DNA from: Ophthalmolycus amberensis
Taxonomy: Eukaryota > Chordata > Actinopteri > Perciformes > Zoarcidae
Direction of reading: 5' to 3'
Assembly (NCBI GenBank): GCA_024529925.1
Contig: JAFEUB010000910.1
Location: 224,001 to 288,000 of the forward strand
DNA length: 64,000 nt
The translations under genes and the position numbers were made by a program. The notes under the pieces were generated by a model that searched no databases, was not told where the DNA came from, and was given only the letters and a program-made list of their open reading frames with translations. Positions 1 to 10,895 of the stretch are shown one piece after another; the first letter of the stretch is position 1, and each line of letters begins with the position of its first letter.

Positions 1-3000
1 CTCCAGTTAAATGGTTACAAGCAGTAGACATCGAGTCCTCTGCATGTAAATAGTGAAGACCACACGAGAATTGATCGTCCGTTGATGCTCTCAGTATAAC
101 TGCTCAATGTGTCTGTACCAAAACATGTCTGGACTATTCCCTGTTATGTTTTATACGATTCTGTAATCTGTTCCTCATTGTTTCACCTTTCGTAAAAAAA
201 ATAAAAAATAATGAATAAATGCTTCTTAAAGAGAACAGACAGGGTTTCCGTGGTGATGCCAAGTGGGTTTGGATGTGACCGTGTGAAGTGTGATGTTTTA
301 GCCCGTTGGGTGCTGAGAGTAGACACAAATATATAATAATCTAATCTTGGGGGACGTGGACAACAGATTGACTGCTGCACGATTCCGATAATAGGAGCCG
401 TACAGCTGTTTGCCCTTTTAAAATCTCACAGATGGCATTGGAGACTGGAGTGGAAGACGGAATGAGCTCATGTGGTTCGTGTGTGGTCTGTAGTCGGTCA
501 CTTGTGTTTGTGACGTCTTTCGGTAATTGGACAATTACCACAATGCCTGTGTGTACTGCTATGTGTCTTTCAAGCAGACCCATGCTTGAGACAGGAATTA
601 TTTTCTTTACCAATTGAACTAATTGCTCAACCCACCAACATTTTTCCAATATAAAATATTCGGGAGAATTTCCTAAAAATTGTATCCATTTGCACCGAAT
701 GTGCATTATCAAATATCTTTTATGATGTCAACCCGATTACTTAATTTCACAAACATAAACTCACTTTTGATCTAGTTTTTGGTCTCCACCAGCTCCTGAG
801 GACAATATCTGGCTTGGTTCTGGGCAGGATGCATACAGTGGCTATATTAGGGTTTGCTAAAAAAAAATTAATAAAACTGCTACCGCTATAAACAAGGTTG
901 ATGATGAAAAAATGATTAGAGCTGCTTTAAACAAGCGCTAGCATGGGCCTAAAGCTAACAACACAGATGTGAATCCCAGTCTTCAGTGTCAAAGTCCAGT
1001 TCTTTGCACCCCAACCAACTGCCTTGCACCGTCAACTTATATGCAGCAAATTAATTACAGTGAAGTTAATCTATTTTTACAACTATTTTTCCTCCTACAT
1101 ACGTGTGGGAAAAACAAATTCGTAGAATATTAATGTATTTTGTGGGAGAGAGGGTTGAAATCTGAGCTCATTCTATTCCGTCTGGAGGCCATAATATATA
1201 ATCCTTCTTTACTTTACACAATATAGAGTAATCTTGAATTCCCCCCAGGTCAAACATACGCTAAGTCATGAATCATGCATTGCTCTGCGGTGGACTCAAT
1301 GGTTCTCAGTAGCTCTGAGCAAGGCTCTACGGTTAGAAAACAAACTGCAGCAGTGGCCTTATGACAGGGCAGACTCGCCCAGTCAGGTTCAGGTCCCCTC
1401 TTCAGCTAAAAAATATCTTTGTGTCAATATTGTAATCCTTCATTGCTGGCGGTCCTCCATCCTACGTACCTCCAATCTCTGTCTGGGGAGCCTTTTCAAG
1501 AATAAAATAAAGCTCTGAATGTCTTAAGCTCTGTACAGGGATGTGGGCACGTTTGTTTTGTGTTTTTTTTCAGTCAACCTTCACAGCTTGAGGGGAACGC
1601 TGAAGCTAGTTATGAACAAATATGACCCCGTTAACACTTCCTTGGCACATTTAGTGGTTAAAAAGATTTACATCAGCACGCCCAAGTCTGCTAGTCGGGC
1701 CTTTACCTTATAGAATAAAAGTATAATGCAAAAGGTGAAAGAAAGCAGTAGTAAAGTTAGAGGATAACCACAATGTTTATGTCTGAAGAGTCACCTTTCA
1801 ACAATAAATGAAGACTAGCTTCAATGGAGGGAGCATCTTCGCGGCGTGTGAGACAACATGATGTCACAGCCGTGGAATGCCAACACCAATTTTTGTGAAG
1901 TGACATTACAGCGGCATCGTAATTGCCCGGCAGTGCCTCTGAGAAGATGGCTTGGAGGTACATCAAGCAAATGAGTATCAAGCACTCTGACTGAACTTTA
2001 ATTTGTTGGCCATGCACCATTAACTGTGGGGTTAGACAATGCTGGCCGAGTCTCTCCGTGCATCCATAAGAGCAGAGCGACTCTTTGTGACTGTACAGAA
2101 ACGAGCGATGAGAGAGAGGGAGGAAATGTTCACGAGCAGCGTTGCCAACTCATTTAGCTGCTGGCGGCTCAAAACATCACTCGCTTGCTGATTTGCATAT
2201 CATAGTATTTGTGACCTTTCACTGTCCTGTTTGGAATTAACATATAATTAAATACAACAAAGGTACGTTCACTGGTATTAAGTGAATTGGAGGTCCAAGC
2301 TTTAAAGGGTCAATTCACTAAAATTTCAAAAAGCTAATTTTATCATTACTACTTAGTGGTATCCAGCCATGCAGGCAGTTCTGGTTTTTTTTTTTTGCTC
2401 AGGTGTGGAGGTATCAATTTCTGAGATTTATATCTTCCACCAATATAATGGAAGTAAATGGGATGTTTTTAGTGAGTTCATAATCCTTGATCAGAATTGA
2501 TCAGTGGCGCTAAACGATGACGCTCTAGGGTTCCGTCTGGCGTCAGTTTCCACTTGTGTCTTTTTAAAATAAACTTCCTCGTTCACAGGAAACACATTGT
2601 TTCCTTTTGTGACATGCATACTCATCGACTCTTTTCAAAATAAACTTCAGATCGAGGTTTAGTTATTTTAAGGTTCACTTACGAAACAAAACTACCTTTT
2701 GGTTTGGGTTCAAAAATGTGCGTTTGTCGCCTAAAATAATGTAGCTCCGCTTGCGGCATGACTGGCGTTACTTAAGTACGCAAGTTACGTAACAAATTAA
2801 GGCAGAAGATTTGTCAACGATGTTAATTTGGTTTCACTTGGGACTCAAACAGCGGTCTCCTGAGTGAATCCCTTTGTTTGTTTCACCCATCCAACTTTTC
2901 CTGCCAACAGCCCAACCAGAGTTTCCTCTCTCTTTTCTCACTCTTCGCCAGTTGGTCTGACCGTCTAATAATGACGAGGATGGGTTTACACTGGAGCTAT

Positions 3001-3575
3001 TTGAAAGCTCGGTGCGTCTCATACAGACGCTAAAAGGTGCGTTGATATCAGGCGCCGAGGGGCACCAACCAAGCGTCAACATTTGACGAGTTTGGAGTGA
3101 GGAGGGGTTGGAGACGCATGTCTTTACAGAAATAAAGTCTGCATTACTCTAGACAATCCAAAATATATCTAGAAGGGACAGTAACTTTGGTAGAATATAG
3201 TTCCAAACAAATCTCAATCCACGGGGCATTTATTGGGGTGTTTCTAAAGGTGGATGTTTTGACCACATGTTGTGCTATGGAGCAATGGTTTTATGAGTGG
3301 GCGCCCATTTTTGTTTGTATCGCGCACAATAGTAAGCGGGCGACATGATGCACATTACTGCTGTTTTACGCCATTTCACAGATCAACAGTTGTTGCAGAA
3401 ACATACAAAGAAACTTAGAAATGCCGTAAGCTGTCAACCATGGATGTAGACATAACAGGATTTAAAATATTCAAAACTAGGAGTTGCAAATGTTTCATGA
3501 GGAAACACTGAACACGCTCGTTCGCTCTCTAGCTCTCCACCTTAGGACCATAGGGTGCATCATAATTTCACTTAC
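1..3575 (-). other. kiaa1549l: KIAA1549L intron 7 (partial)
   Basis: No exon of the expected continuation is visible. The stretch is AT-rich intronic DNA. Around 770-970 it carries a dispersed repeat beginning TTTGGTCTCCACCA that recurs near 38440 and, inverted, near 17000. A possible TTAA-flanked MITE end (TTAAAGGGTC) lies near 2303. All short open frames here lack splice or family support. Confidence 0.7.
770..970. repeat. Dispersed repeat, copy 1 (TTTGGTCTCCACCA type)
   Basis: The string TTTTTGGTCTCCACCAGCTC followed by an AATATCTGGC motif recurs at about 38440-38500 (TTTTGGTCTCCACCAACCCC, then AATATCTGGC) and inverted at about 16985-17010 (GGTGGAGACCAAAAACC). This identifies an interspersed teleost repeat. 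Its ends and family are not determined. Confidence 0.45.
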
Positions 3576-3744
3576 GCTCAGCGATGACCATGGGTGGGTA
3601 GAACAGAAAGTATCCCACCAGCTCCGCGGTCAGCTGGTTGAGGAGCCCGCTGGAGATCGTCCCGTTGAGAATGGCATCCTGGTTCCTCACCACATACACC
3701 AGCGAGACGGACGGAGAGCCCGGCTCCTGGGACACGCTCTGGAT
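3576..3744 (-). CDS. kiaa1549l: KIAA1549L exon 7, conserved ectodomain
   Basis: The exon begins after a TTTATCCTCAG acceptor and ends at a consensus GTAAGT donor. In phase 0 it reads IQSVSQEPGSPSVSLVYVVR and continues through NQDAILNGTISSGLLNQL to YPPMVIAE, plus one base of the next codon. This is the highly conserved KIAA1549/KIAA1549L ectodomain segment, with an N-glycosylation sequon (NGT). It follows exon 6 without a frame change. The next exon should begin with a codon completed by two bases and lies outside the window. Confidence 0.93.
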
Positions 3745-4506
3745 CTGAGGATAAACACGTCATTTTTTGGAATGATTATTCAATTATTTATTGATGGCAA
3801 GCACATAAACAGGTTGCACATTTACAATTAAAACATTCATACAGAAGAAGCTAAACATACCAAACATCTAAGTTGCCCCATAAAGAATACATAACGGCGC
3901 TCCGGACACAGTACGACACCTTCAATGAACAATGTTTCTATAATAAGACCTGCACGTTGCTCTGAAGCAATGTGACTGAGTCACCCTAGATGTCGATACG
4001 AGATACAAGGACCTCCCATCGCATTTCTCCATGAGTGTTAATATTTCAGAGGATTAATTATGAATGGAGCCTATATCAGCCTCCGCTTGCCCAGACCCAC
4101 TTCATGATTGTGACGGTGTGTGCATGTATATCCTGCAGTCATGAGAGCACCTTGACGATCAGAGAGAAAGAGACCGAAAAAGAGAAAGAAGCTGGGAACA
4201 AAGGGACGGAAAGGGTTTAAAACATGAGACGTCACTGTAGAAGGACTTGTGATTGTAGCTCTGGAAATAAACCTGCATATGCCGCCTCAGTCACTCCATC
4301 CTTTAAGTGTATATTGCTACCAATACTTTCTGACTAGTGTCACCTTTCATTGCCTGATAACAGAGAGATGATCGGGGTTTTATTTATTTGCAGTAAGTAG
4401 CTGTATTGTTGTAAGCGTTCAGAATTTTGACACACCCGTGAACACGACACACATGGCTGTCTGCATTCCGCACTAAATAACAGCCTCCATGAACCCGCCG
4501 TCGTAC
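3745..4506 (-). other. kiaa1549l: KIAA1549L intron 6
   Basis: This is a 762-base intron with donor GTACGA and acceptor TTTATCCTCAG. It contains a purine-rich stretch around 4158-4215 but no recognisable element or gene. Confidence 0.85.
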
Positions 4507-4640
4507 CTCCACGGTGAGCCTGTTGTAGGTCTCCAGCACTTTGTCCTGAGCCTCGTCAAAGGCGTTTTCCAGCCGCTGCTCCAACATCTGGACGAAACTG
4601 CAGGAGTAGATGTTGTCTGTTGGGCCGACGAACCTCAACA
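4507..4640 (-). CDS. kiaa1549l: KIAA1549L exon 6, conserved ectodomain
   Basis: The 134-base exon encodes VLRFVGPTDNIYSCSFVQML and EQRLENAFDEAQDKVLETYN, ending LTVE. The first codon is split with exon 5. This is one of the most conserved blocks of the KIAA1549 family. The acceptor is preceded on the minus strand by eleven consecutive C residues (plus-strand G at 4645-4655), which serve as the pyrimidine tract. The donor is GTACGA, weaker than consensus. The longer open frame running through the donor is intron read-through and was excluded. Confidence 0.95.
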
Positions 4641-6042
4641 CTGTGGGGGGGGGGGATATTGATATTTAATTGATATTGAAATGGATTTTAATTTTAGTCT
4701 GTGAATACAACAGCACACAAACAATTAGGGAATGGAAGAAAACAAATGACTCCCTACAAATTAGTAATTTAATTGATGCCATTTTAAAATGTCAAATCTC
4801 AACATATTAGAGCCATTAATTTAATAAAAAGTTTGTTTGTTGTTTCCAATTATACCTCTACAATATAAACTGTATTTGTTACTCCCCATACTTTCATACA
4901 TTGAGTAATGTACAGAAGTACAAGTGAGCAATGTAAAGTGTAAAAAAATGCTTGATTTGATCGCGATATACTTTGACGTCTTTTCTTTGACAGAATTTAC
5001 AAGAGGCTGCAGTACATATTATATCATTATTAATATTTACAGTTCAAACGCTTTAACACAAATGCATCCGTAGCAATGGAACAGCCTCCAAGCCGTATCT
5101 GAACGGTGTTTGGTTAATGAAAGTGTTGCTCTAGATAGACGTTTCCTGTGTGACCGATAAACCTAAGCAGCAAGACAGAAAGAGGATTATCGCCACTATC
5201 TAGAATGAGAACAACTAAAAAGAGTAGTTGCCTGTCAGCGTCACGCAGTTCGGCACTGAAGGGGAACAGGGTAAACAATGGTGAGCCCATCAGCAGATGA
5301 TGGCGGATGTTATTAATGTTGTCTCAGTCCTCTTACTGCAGTCGCCCTCCATTCTCTCCCTGCACTCTGTCTTTATCGACTTTTTTTTTTTTGAAATAGA
5401 CTCTAAGAGGAAGAGGTGGAACAATATTCTGATCTAAATTCAAACGTTGCGGTGCTTATGAGCGCAGGCTACGTCTCCGAAGAAAGGCAAAAGGACTCTG
5501 CACCCTTCCCTAGTCTCATAGTCTGCGACACATACATTGCAGGCACAAACAGCGTTGACCCAGTCGATAATCTTATGCAAATTGTGCTGTGGATGGTGAA
5601 TTGGCATATGCTGTGTATTGATGGTAAGGTGCTCACTTTATACACAGCTGCACACTAGCATGGGGATCGCCTTTACTGCAGTATGCATCACACTATAAAA
5701 GCGATGAAATATGTAACTTGGCCGTTTATCATAGTTCAGTTGGTATTACTGAAAACGTTGAGGACCCAACGCAGTTTCCCGTTGGTGATTAAAGCTTCTG
5801 TGTTTAGGATTTGAAAATTTCCAACAATGATATATGCGGTAAAATCCCAAAAGACCGAATTAGCTATTTTGTTTTTCTGCTGAAAAAATGTCTGTAATGA
5901 GAACAATTTGAAGCAGTATTATTTTAATTTTACAGCTACATGATGCTGCTGGAAATTTAAAAAAAAAGAAAAGAATCCTAGTTTAGAAAAGTAATGGTTT
6001 TCCAATCTGGTTCCAATCTGGTTCCCACAAGACTCTATTTAG

Positions 6043-6101
<59 letters not shown>

Positions 6102-6428
6102 CACGTTCCGAAGTGTGTGTGCGTGTGTTTTGTTAAGAGGCTTAAGAGGCTGACTAAATGAATGGACCAATTTGCCTTTGCTCTGCAATCATGGGAGTTT
6201 GTATGGGATTTAGGGTATCAGAGAAGAGTAAAGGAGAGCAGACATGTAATCAGAATTTTCTAATTTTGTCTCTGCTCTACTCTTCCCTTGTGTCTCCCTC
6301 CCTGTACTCTCATTGCGTTTTTCTATCTCTCTGCTCTCCTTCTCTCCTCCTCCTCCTCCTCGTCCTCCTCTTCCTCCCTGCACATCTCCAAACACTGCTA
6401 TTCCTAGTTTTCCATCAGGTCCCATCAC
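4641..6428 (-). other. kiaa1549l: KIAA1549L intron 5
   Basis: A 1.8 kb intron. It holds a 55-base GT microsatellite at 6044-6098, a pyrimidine-rich plus-strand stretch at 6290-6380, and otherwise unremarkable AT-rich sequence. No other exon is seen. Confidence 0.85.
6044..6098. repeat. (GT)n microsatellite
   Basis: Uninterrupted GT dinucleotides over about 55 bases, in KIAA1549L intron 5. Confidence 0.97.
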
Positions 6429-6651
6429 CTGTTTTTAGCTGCAGGTGGATGCTTGGAGCGGGGACCCAGGCTGCCACGGGAACCAGGACCGCCTTGACCA
6501 ACGGGGTGTGCTGCCTGATGTCCGACAGCAGCTTGTCGAAACCGTAAACGTGCAGCGCCTCGACCACCCGGGAGGAAACGTAGACGGTCTTGCCGCTGGT
6601 CACGTAGTAACCCAACGTCACGTTGTGGGGGCTGCAGTCGTCGTGTTCCAC
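6429..6651 (-). CDS. kiaa1549l: KIAA1549L exon 5, conserved ectodomain
   Basis: The 223-base exon reads VEHDDCSPHNVTLGYYVTSG, then KTVYVSSRVVEALHVYGFDK and LLSDIRQHTPLVKAVLVPVA, ending at LQLKT plus one base. The sequon NVT is present. The string matches the KIAA1549/KIAA1549L ectodomain. It joins exon 4 in phase 0 and exon 6 in phase 1. The donor is GTGATG. The acceptor CAG is immediately preceded by a 33-base CT microsatellite acting as the pyrimidine tract. Two other open frames on the same DNA are shadows. Confidence 0.95.
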
Positions 6652-6655
6652 CTGT

Positions 6656-6658
<3 letters not shown>

Positions 6659-6693
<35 letters not shown>
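6659..6693. repeat. (GA)n/(CT)n microsatellite at exon 5 acceptor
   Basis: A pure GA run on the plus strand. On the transcribed (minus) strand it is the polypyrimidine tract only a few bases upstream of the exon 5 CAG acceptor. Confidence 0.97.
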
Positions 6694-6696
<3 letters not shown>

Positions 6697-7437
6697 GAAA
6701 ATTCAAGTTGTAGCTTTTCTTTTTTTGTTGTTTTTTTACTTCGTTTACATCTGTATTTCAAAAGAGACTGTGTACATGTATTCTAAAAACATGGTGATGC
6801 TAGTACGTCTAGAGGATTCTTGTTCTTATTTCAAAGCAAAGAAGACACGGAAGAAACCGTATCAGAAGAGAAATCAGTGCTACCAGGTGGAACAAGACTA
6901 TACAGGGGAAGAGGTGATGGGGTGCATCCCTATTTAAATACATGTGGTACTCACTATGGGTTTAGAACACAAATGCACCGCACTGAGGGTATTTATAATC
7001 CCTTTTCTTTTTTAATCTGCCTCAAGGGCATAGTTTAGCTTGAGCCTCCAACAGGGATAACTCTGACTAACTGTGTCCTGGAAAAACACGGACAGACAAC
7101 AATCGGCGGTGAGTCAAGACTCGTATTTCTGGAAGCATCCACCGCCCACCTGCCTCTACCCTCCACCTCCGTCCACGCTGGAGCAGCTGTGGCTGTTCTT
7201 ACTATGGCCCTCTCCTCATCCCTCTTCCCCTCTCCTCTCCTCGGCGTTCACGTCCCTGTGTTTATTTATGTCTTTGTTAACAACTATAACTCATCCTATG
7301 CAGCGTCCATAACTGGTCACTGAATGTTTAATAACACAGCATGTAATCATACATATTTTATTAACCTGCCTGAGAGTTATTTGCCCATGTGTATATACAG
7401 TGAATGATCCTGTAATAAAAAAATGAAATAAGCCTAT

Positions 7438-7620
7438 ATAATAATAATAATAATAATACATTTTATTTATATAGCTCTTTAAAAGGTACTCAAAGGCACT
7501 TTACATGGTAGAAACAGAAACAATGAAAGCAATAATAATATAAACAAGGCAAAGAGATGACATTATACAAGTGAGAAACTAAACAAAAACAGCAGAAAAG
7601 CATTAAAAGCAGATTTAAAT
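7438..7620 (-). repeat. Retroelement 3'-end-like repeat with (TAA)n tail
   Basis: The stretch starts with an ATA/TAA run at 7438-7458 followed by ACATTTTATTTATATAGCTC and CTCAAAGGCACTTTACA. This motif is typical of an abundant teleost non-LTR retroelement 3' end oriented on the minus strand. The family (RTE, L2 or a SINE that uses such a tail) cannot be fixed by eye. Confidence 0.45.
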
Positions 7621-9041
7621 AGATGAGTTAACAATATTCATGGGTATTGTGTAATTGGTTATTCACAAATCATTCATAAATGGGGAATGTAATAATTTGA
7701 ACAATAGACTTGCATCAGGTAATGTTTCCATCGTAATGCATACCGTTCTACATATAAGCAATTAAAAACAGCATGTAATATAAAAACTACAATGTCCAAT
7801 CACACGCTCCTGAAGTCATCGACATTCTATAAGCACTCATCAGGATTAAGCAGGATGAATTGCGCCTACTTAACAACTATGTTACTACAACAATACGATC
7901 TGTGTATTAGAACATGCATGCGGTTTACTGACGTATCTGGATAACTTGCCGAGTCATCCTCAGAACAGGCCTTTTCACGTGATCCAGGTTCGAATTGATC
8001 TGCAGAGTTATCCAGATAAAGGAGTAAACCTGCTTCCTGTAATAGGCCCTGCTTAGAAACATACAGTTCACAAAAAAGAAAAGGAAAAAAAACATAAAAT
8101 TTGTCGTATGAATAATTGATGTCCAACAGCACACTCCTGGACAGTAATCAATAGTTATCATGGACAAATCGTTGAAGGACATGGCTTTTCAAAATAAGGG
8201 AAAATGAATTGTTCATATTGATAAATAAATAACGAATTTAAGGTAATTTTAAGATACACCTTAAAACTCCCTTTGATTCTCTGGCGATTAATAGTTATTT
8301 ACTATATATATTAACTACTTTTCAGAACATTGCTCTGGAGATGTTGGAGTTGTTGTTGGGCCAAACTTATAAGGAACTATTGAATCACACATATCAAATA
8401 AATCGAAGACAGCCCGACAAAGGATTTGAACACCGAAGGGCCAAATCAAAAAGAATGCGAGAGGTTTCCAGCCAGCTACAGAACGAATTCGTGCAGAGCG
8501 GCAGGAGTATAAATCAGGCATAGCTGTGTGTTAATAACTCTGTGGTGCTGTCTGTGGTGCTGAAGTAGCAGATGAATAAATTGCACCTTTTCCTCTGAGT
8601 CTAGCCCTTCTGCCAGTTTCGTCTTGGATCTATTATATTCTGGGGGCAACCCTGCACCCTGTAGAAGCTGCAAGGTTTTTATTTCATCTTTCTTTTGCAT
8701 ACCTGAATCCATTAAAGACAACCAGACCTGCCCTTGCACCCCTCGCTGTCACTTCTTTCTCCCTGCCAACATTTTGCAAGCTGTAAAACTGGCCAATTAT
8801 CCGCATGTGATGATGGTTAACCGCATTGTTCAATGATGCAACACATTAAACACCGCTGCATGTAAATTTCATGCTGTTTGACGATCTCCGACGCTGCCGA
8901 GGCCAATATTTGCCCATCAACAATGCCTGAAAAAACTGCCTGCATATCGTGGCTCTTTAGAAAAGAAAAAAAAACTCTCTTTATACCGCTGCTGTCTCTC
9001 AACGGACTGACCCAGATTGAATGGAGGGGATAGGAACTGAG

Positions 9042-9044
<3 letters not shown>

Positions 9045-9094
<50 letters not shown>
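9045..9094. repeat. (GT)n microsatellite
   Basis: About 50 bases of uninterrupted TG repeats followed by a short GA run. Confidence 0.97.
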
Positions 9095-9100
<6 letters not shown>

Positions 9101-9572
9101 TACGACTGTGTGCGTAAAAACCTCTCTGACCAAAACAACGCCTGACTATTCAACAGGTTATTTCTATTCAGACTCCAAACGCTGTCTGCATTAGTCACCT
9201 CTCCATGTTCTTCTCCAGCACCGCTCCGACGGGTCCTTGCAGAGGTGAACGAGCGGGAGGAGAAAAATGACGAAAAAATACTGTGGAGTATTGTGAAATG
9301 ATGACACTCAAGAATAGGATGCCTGCACACGCGGAGAGACAACACTGTGCCGAAATAAAAATGTAAAGACGGATATTATCTTATGAGCGTCAGATAGGAA
9401 AGCACCTTTACTCAGTATAATGAAGCAGAGAGACTCTAATTTACATCAAGAATGTACAGACCTGTTGGAGTCGGTGGGGAGTACATTGAATGCCAAGGTA
9501 AAACGTGTGTACTAACAGCAAAGCAAGCTAAAGCTCTGAAAAACATTTGACGTCTGAGAGGGCCTATGAGCC

Positions 9573-9770
9573 CATGTTTACTAGCCACTGACCTGTGTTT
9601 AGTAGCCAAAGACTAGGATTTACAAGCCCCTGACCTGTCGTCACAAGCCTCTGACCTATATTTAATAGCCACAGCTCTGTGTTTACTATCCGTAGACCTG
9701 TGTTTATTAGCCACTGACCTGAGCTTACTAGTTACTGACCTGCATTTATTGTACTGACTTGTGGTTAAAG
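9573..9770. repeat. Degenerate minisatellite, about 24-bp unit
   Basis: Around eight diverged head-to-tail units share the pattern TTTACTAGCCACTGACCTGTG (variants AGTAGCC, ACAAGCC, ATTAGCC with CTGACCT). The array ends where a TTAAAGCTGGGGTAGG sequence, resembling a TTAA-flanked MITE end, begins at about 9767. Confidence 0.75.
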
Positions 9771-9904
9771 CTGGGGTAGGCCATTTCTTTCTGTGTGAAA
9801 AAATACCATAATAACCCTGAAGCATATTGTTAATCAAGTGGTACCGCAGGGTAGGCAGTTTTCTTGAAAAATATATGAAGAAAATGTTGCTAATATTCAA
9901 CTAC

Positions 9905-10145
9905 TAGAGCAATGGAGAGAAAATGTTGCTCATGATTTAGCCTTCTGCTAACCGTAACACAGAAAGCTAAACTATTATAGAGATGGAGAGAGTATGTTGC
10001 TAATATTTTAGCCATCTGCTAAATGTAGCTGTGAGCTTGTCGCAACCATATCAGAGAACTGGAGAGAAAATGTTGCCACTTCCAATGATTTAGCCTTGTG
10101 CTAACCGTAGCTGTGAGCTAGCTGTAGCCAGTAGCAGAAAGCAAA
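9905..10145. repeat. Tandem repeat of about 75-80 bp, three copies; fourth at 10680-10800
   Basis: Units share GGAGAGAAAATGTTGC followed by ATTTTAGCCTTCTGCTAA and CCGTAGCTGTGAGC. Three adjacent diverged copies lie at 9905-10145. A further copy (TATGTTGCTAATATTTTAGC, CTTCTGCTAAGCG) lies at 10680-10800 on the other side of exon 4. Family unknown. Confidence 0.65.
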
Positions 10146-10244
10146 ACGATTACCAACATTTTCTTTCGGTTGCTGAGTGAGTTGTGCATTTAACCCCCTA
10201 ACCTGTGGGGGTGAAATGCAGCTGAACCTGTAAGAGACACTGAC

Positions 10245-10360
10245 CTGTGCATTGGCTGTTGAGTCATTCAGGGCTCTCTGCAGGGCGTGGCTTAGTCCTT
10301 TGGAGAGGTTCTGTTTCACGATCAGATCCAGGCAGTTCCTACGCAGCTCAATGGATAGAA
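10245..10360 (-). CDS. kiaa1549l: KIAA1549L exon 4, conserved ectodomain
   Basis: The 116-base exon encodes VLSIELRRNCLDLIVKQNLS and KGLSHALQRALNDSTANAQ. The first codon is split with exon 3 (G + TT). Borders are TTCTTCACAG and GTCAGT. It is the start of the well-conserved globular part of the KIAA1549 family ectodomain, directly after the mucin-like region. A sequon NDS is present. The exon is flanked on both sides by copies of the same roughly 80-bp repeat. Confidence 0.93.
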
Positions 10361-10895
10361 CTGTGAAGAAAAACGTTATCAAAATCGGAGCTCATTGACT
10401 GTGCACGATGTGTTCATATTTGGCTTGTTAACATTCTGTGAAAAATCTCACTTTGACCCCAATTATTGCCTCAAATAATAATATGTCAATAACATATCCA
10501 TAAAACAGGAGCTTGGACTTTGGCTTCTGGTTAAATGTCTCCTTGATCACTTTGCAGCTGCTGCCAACAGTAGAGGCTTCAGTACTTTAGTATCACACCA
10601 TCTCTATAGTATTTCACCTGTATTCGTGATTGCTTTGTTTCCTGAAAAAGGGCATGCCTCTTTGGGACACAAACTGTCAGAGAGACTGGGGAGACTATGT
10701 TGCTAATATTTTAGCCTTCTGCTAAGCGCAGCCATGAGCAGAAGGCTAAACTATTCGAGAGATGTAGAGAAAATGCCCTGATGTTTTAGCCATTCATCTC
10801 AACTCTTTCCCCCAGATCTCTAAAACTACTCCAATTGGAATCTCTTTTTTTTCTTCCACGTATATTCTAAGGGTGATGTTGTTTTAGACTAGTAC
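10361..10895 (-). other. kiaa1549l: KIAA1549L intron 3
   Basis: A 535-base intron with donor GTACTA and acceptor TTCTTCACAG. It contains one copy of the roughly 80-bp repeat (10680-10800) and nothing else recognisable. Confidence 0.85.

Larger units (their letters stand above)
6652..10244 (-). other. kiaa1549l: KIAA1549L intron 4
   Basis: A 3.6 kb intron without other exons. It contains a CT microsatellite at the acceptor (6659-6693), a TAA tract with a LINE/SINE-like 3' end (7438-7620), a GT microsatellite (9045-9094), a degenerate minisatellite (9573-9770) and copies of a roughly 80-bp tandem repeat (9905-10145). Confidence 0.85.
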
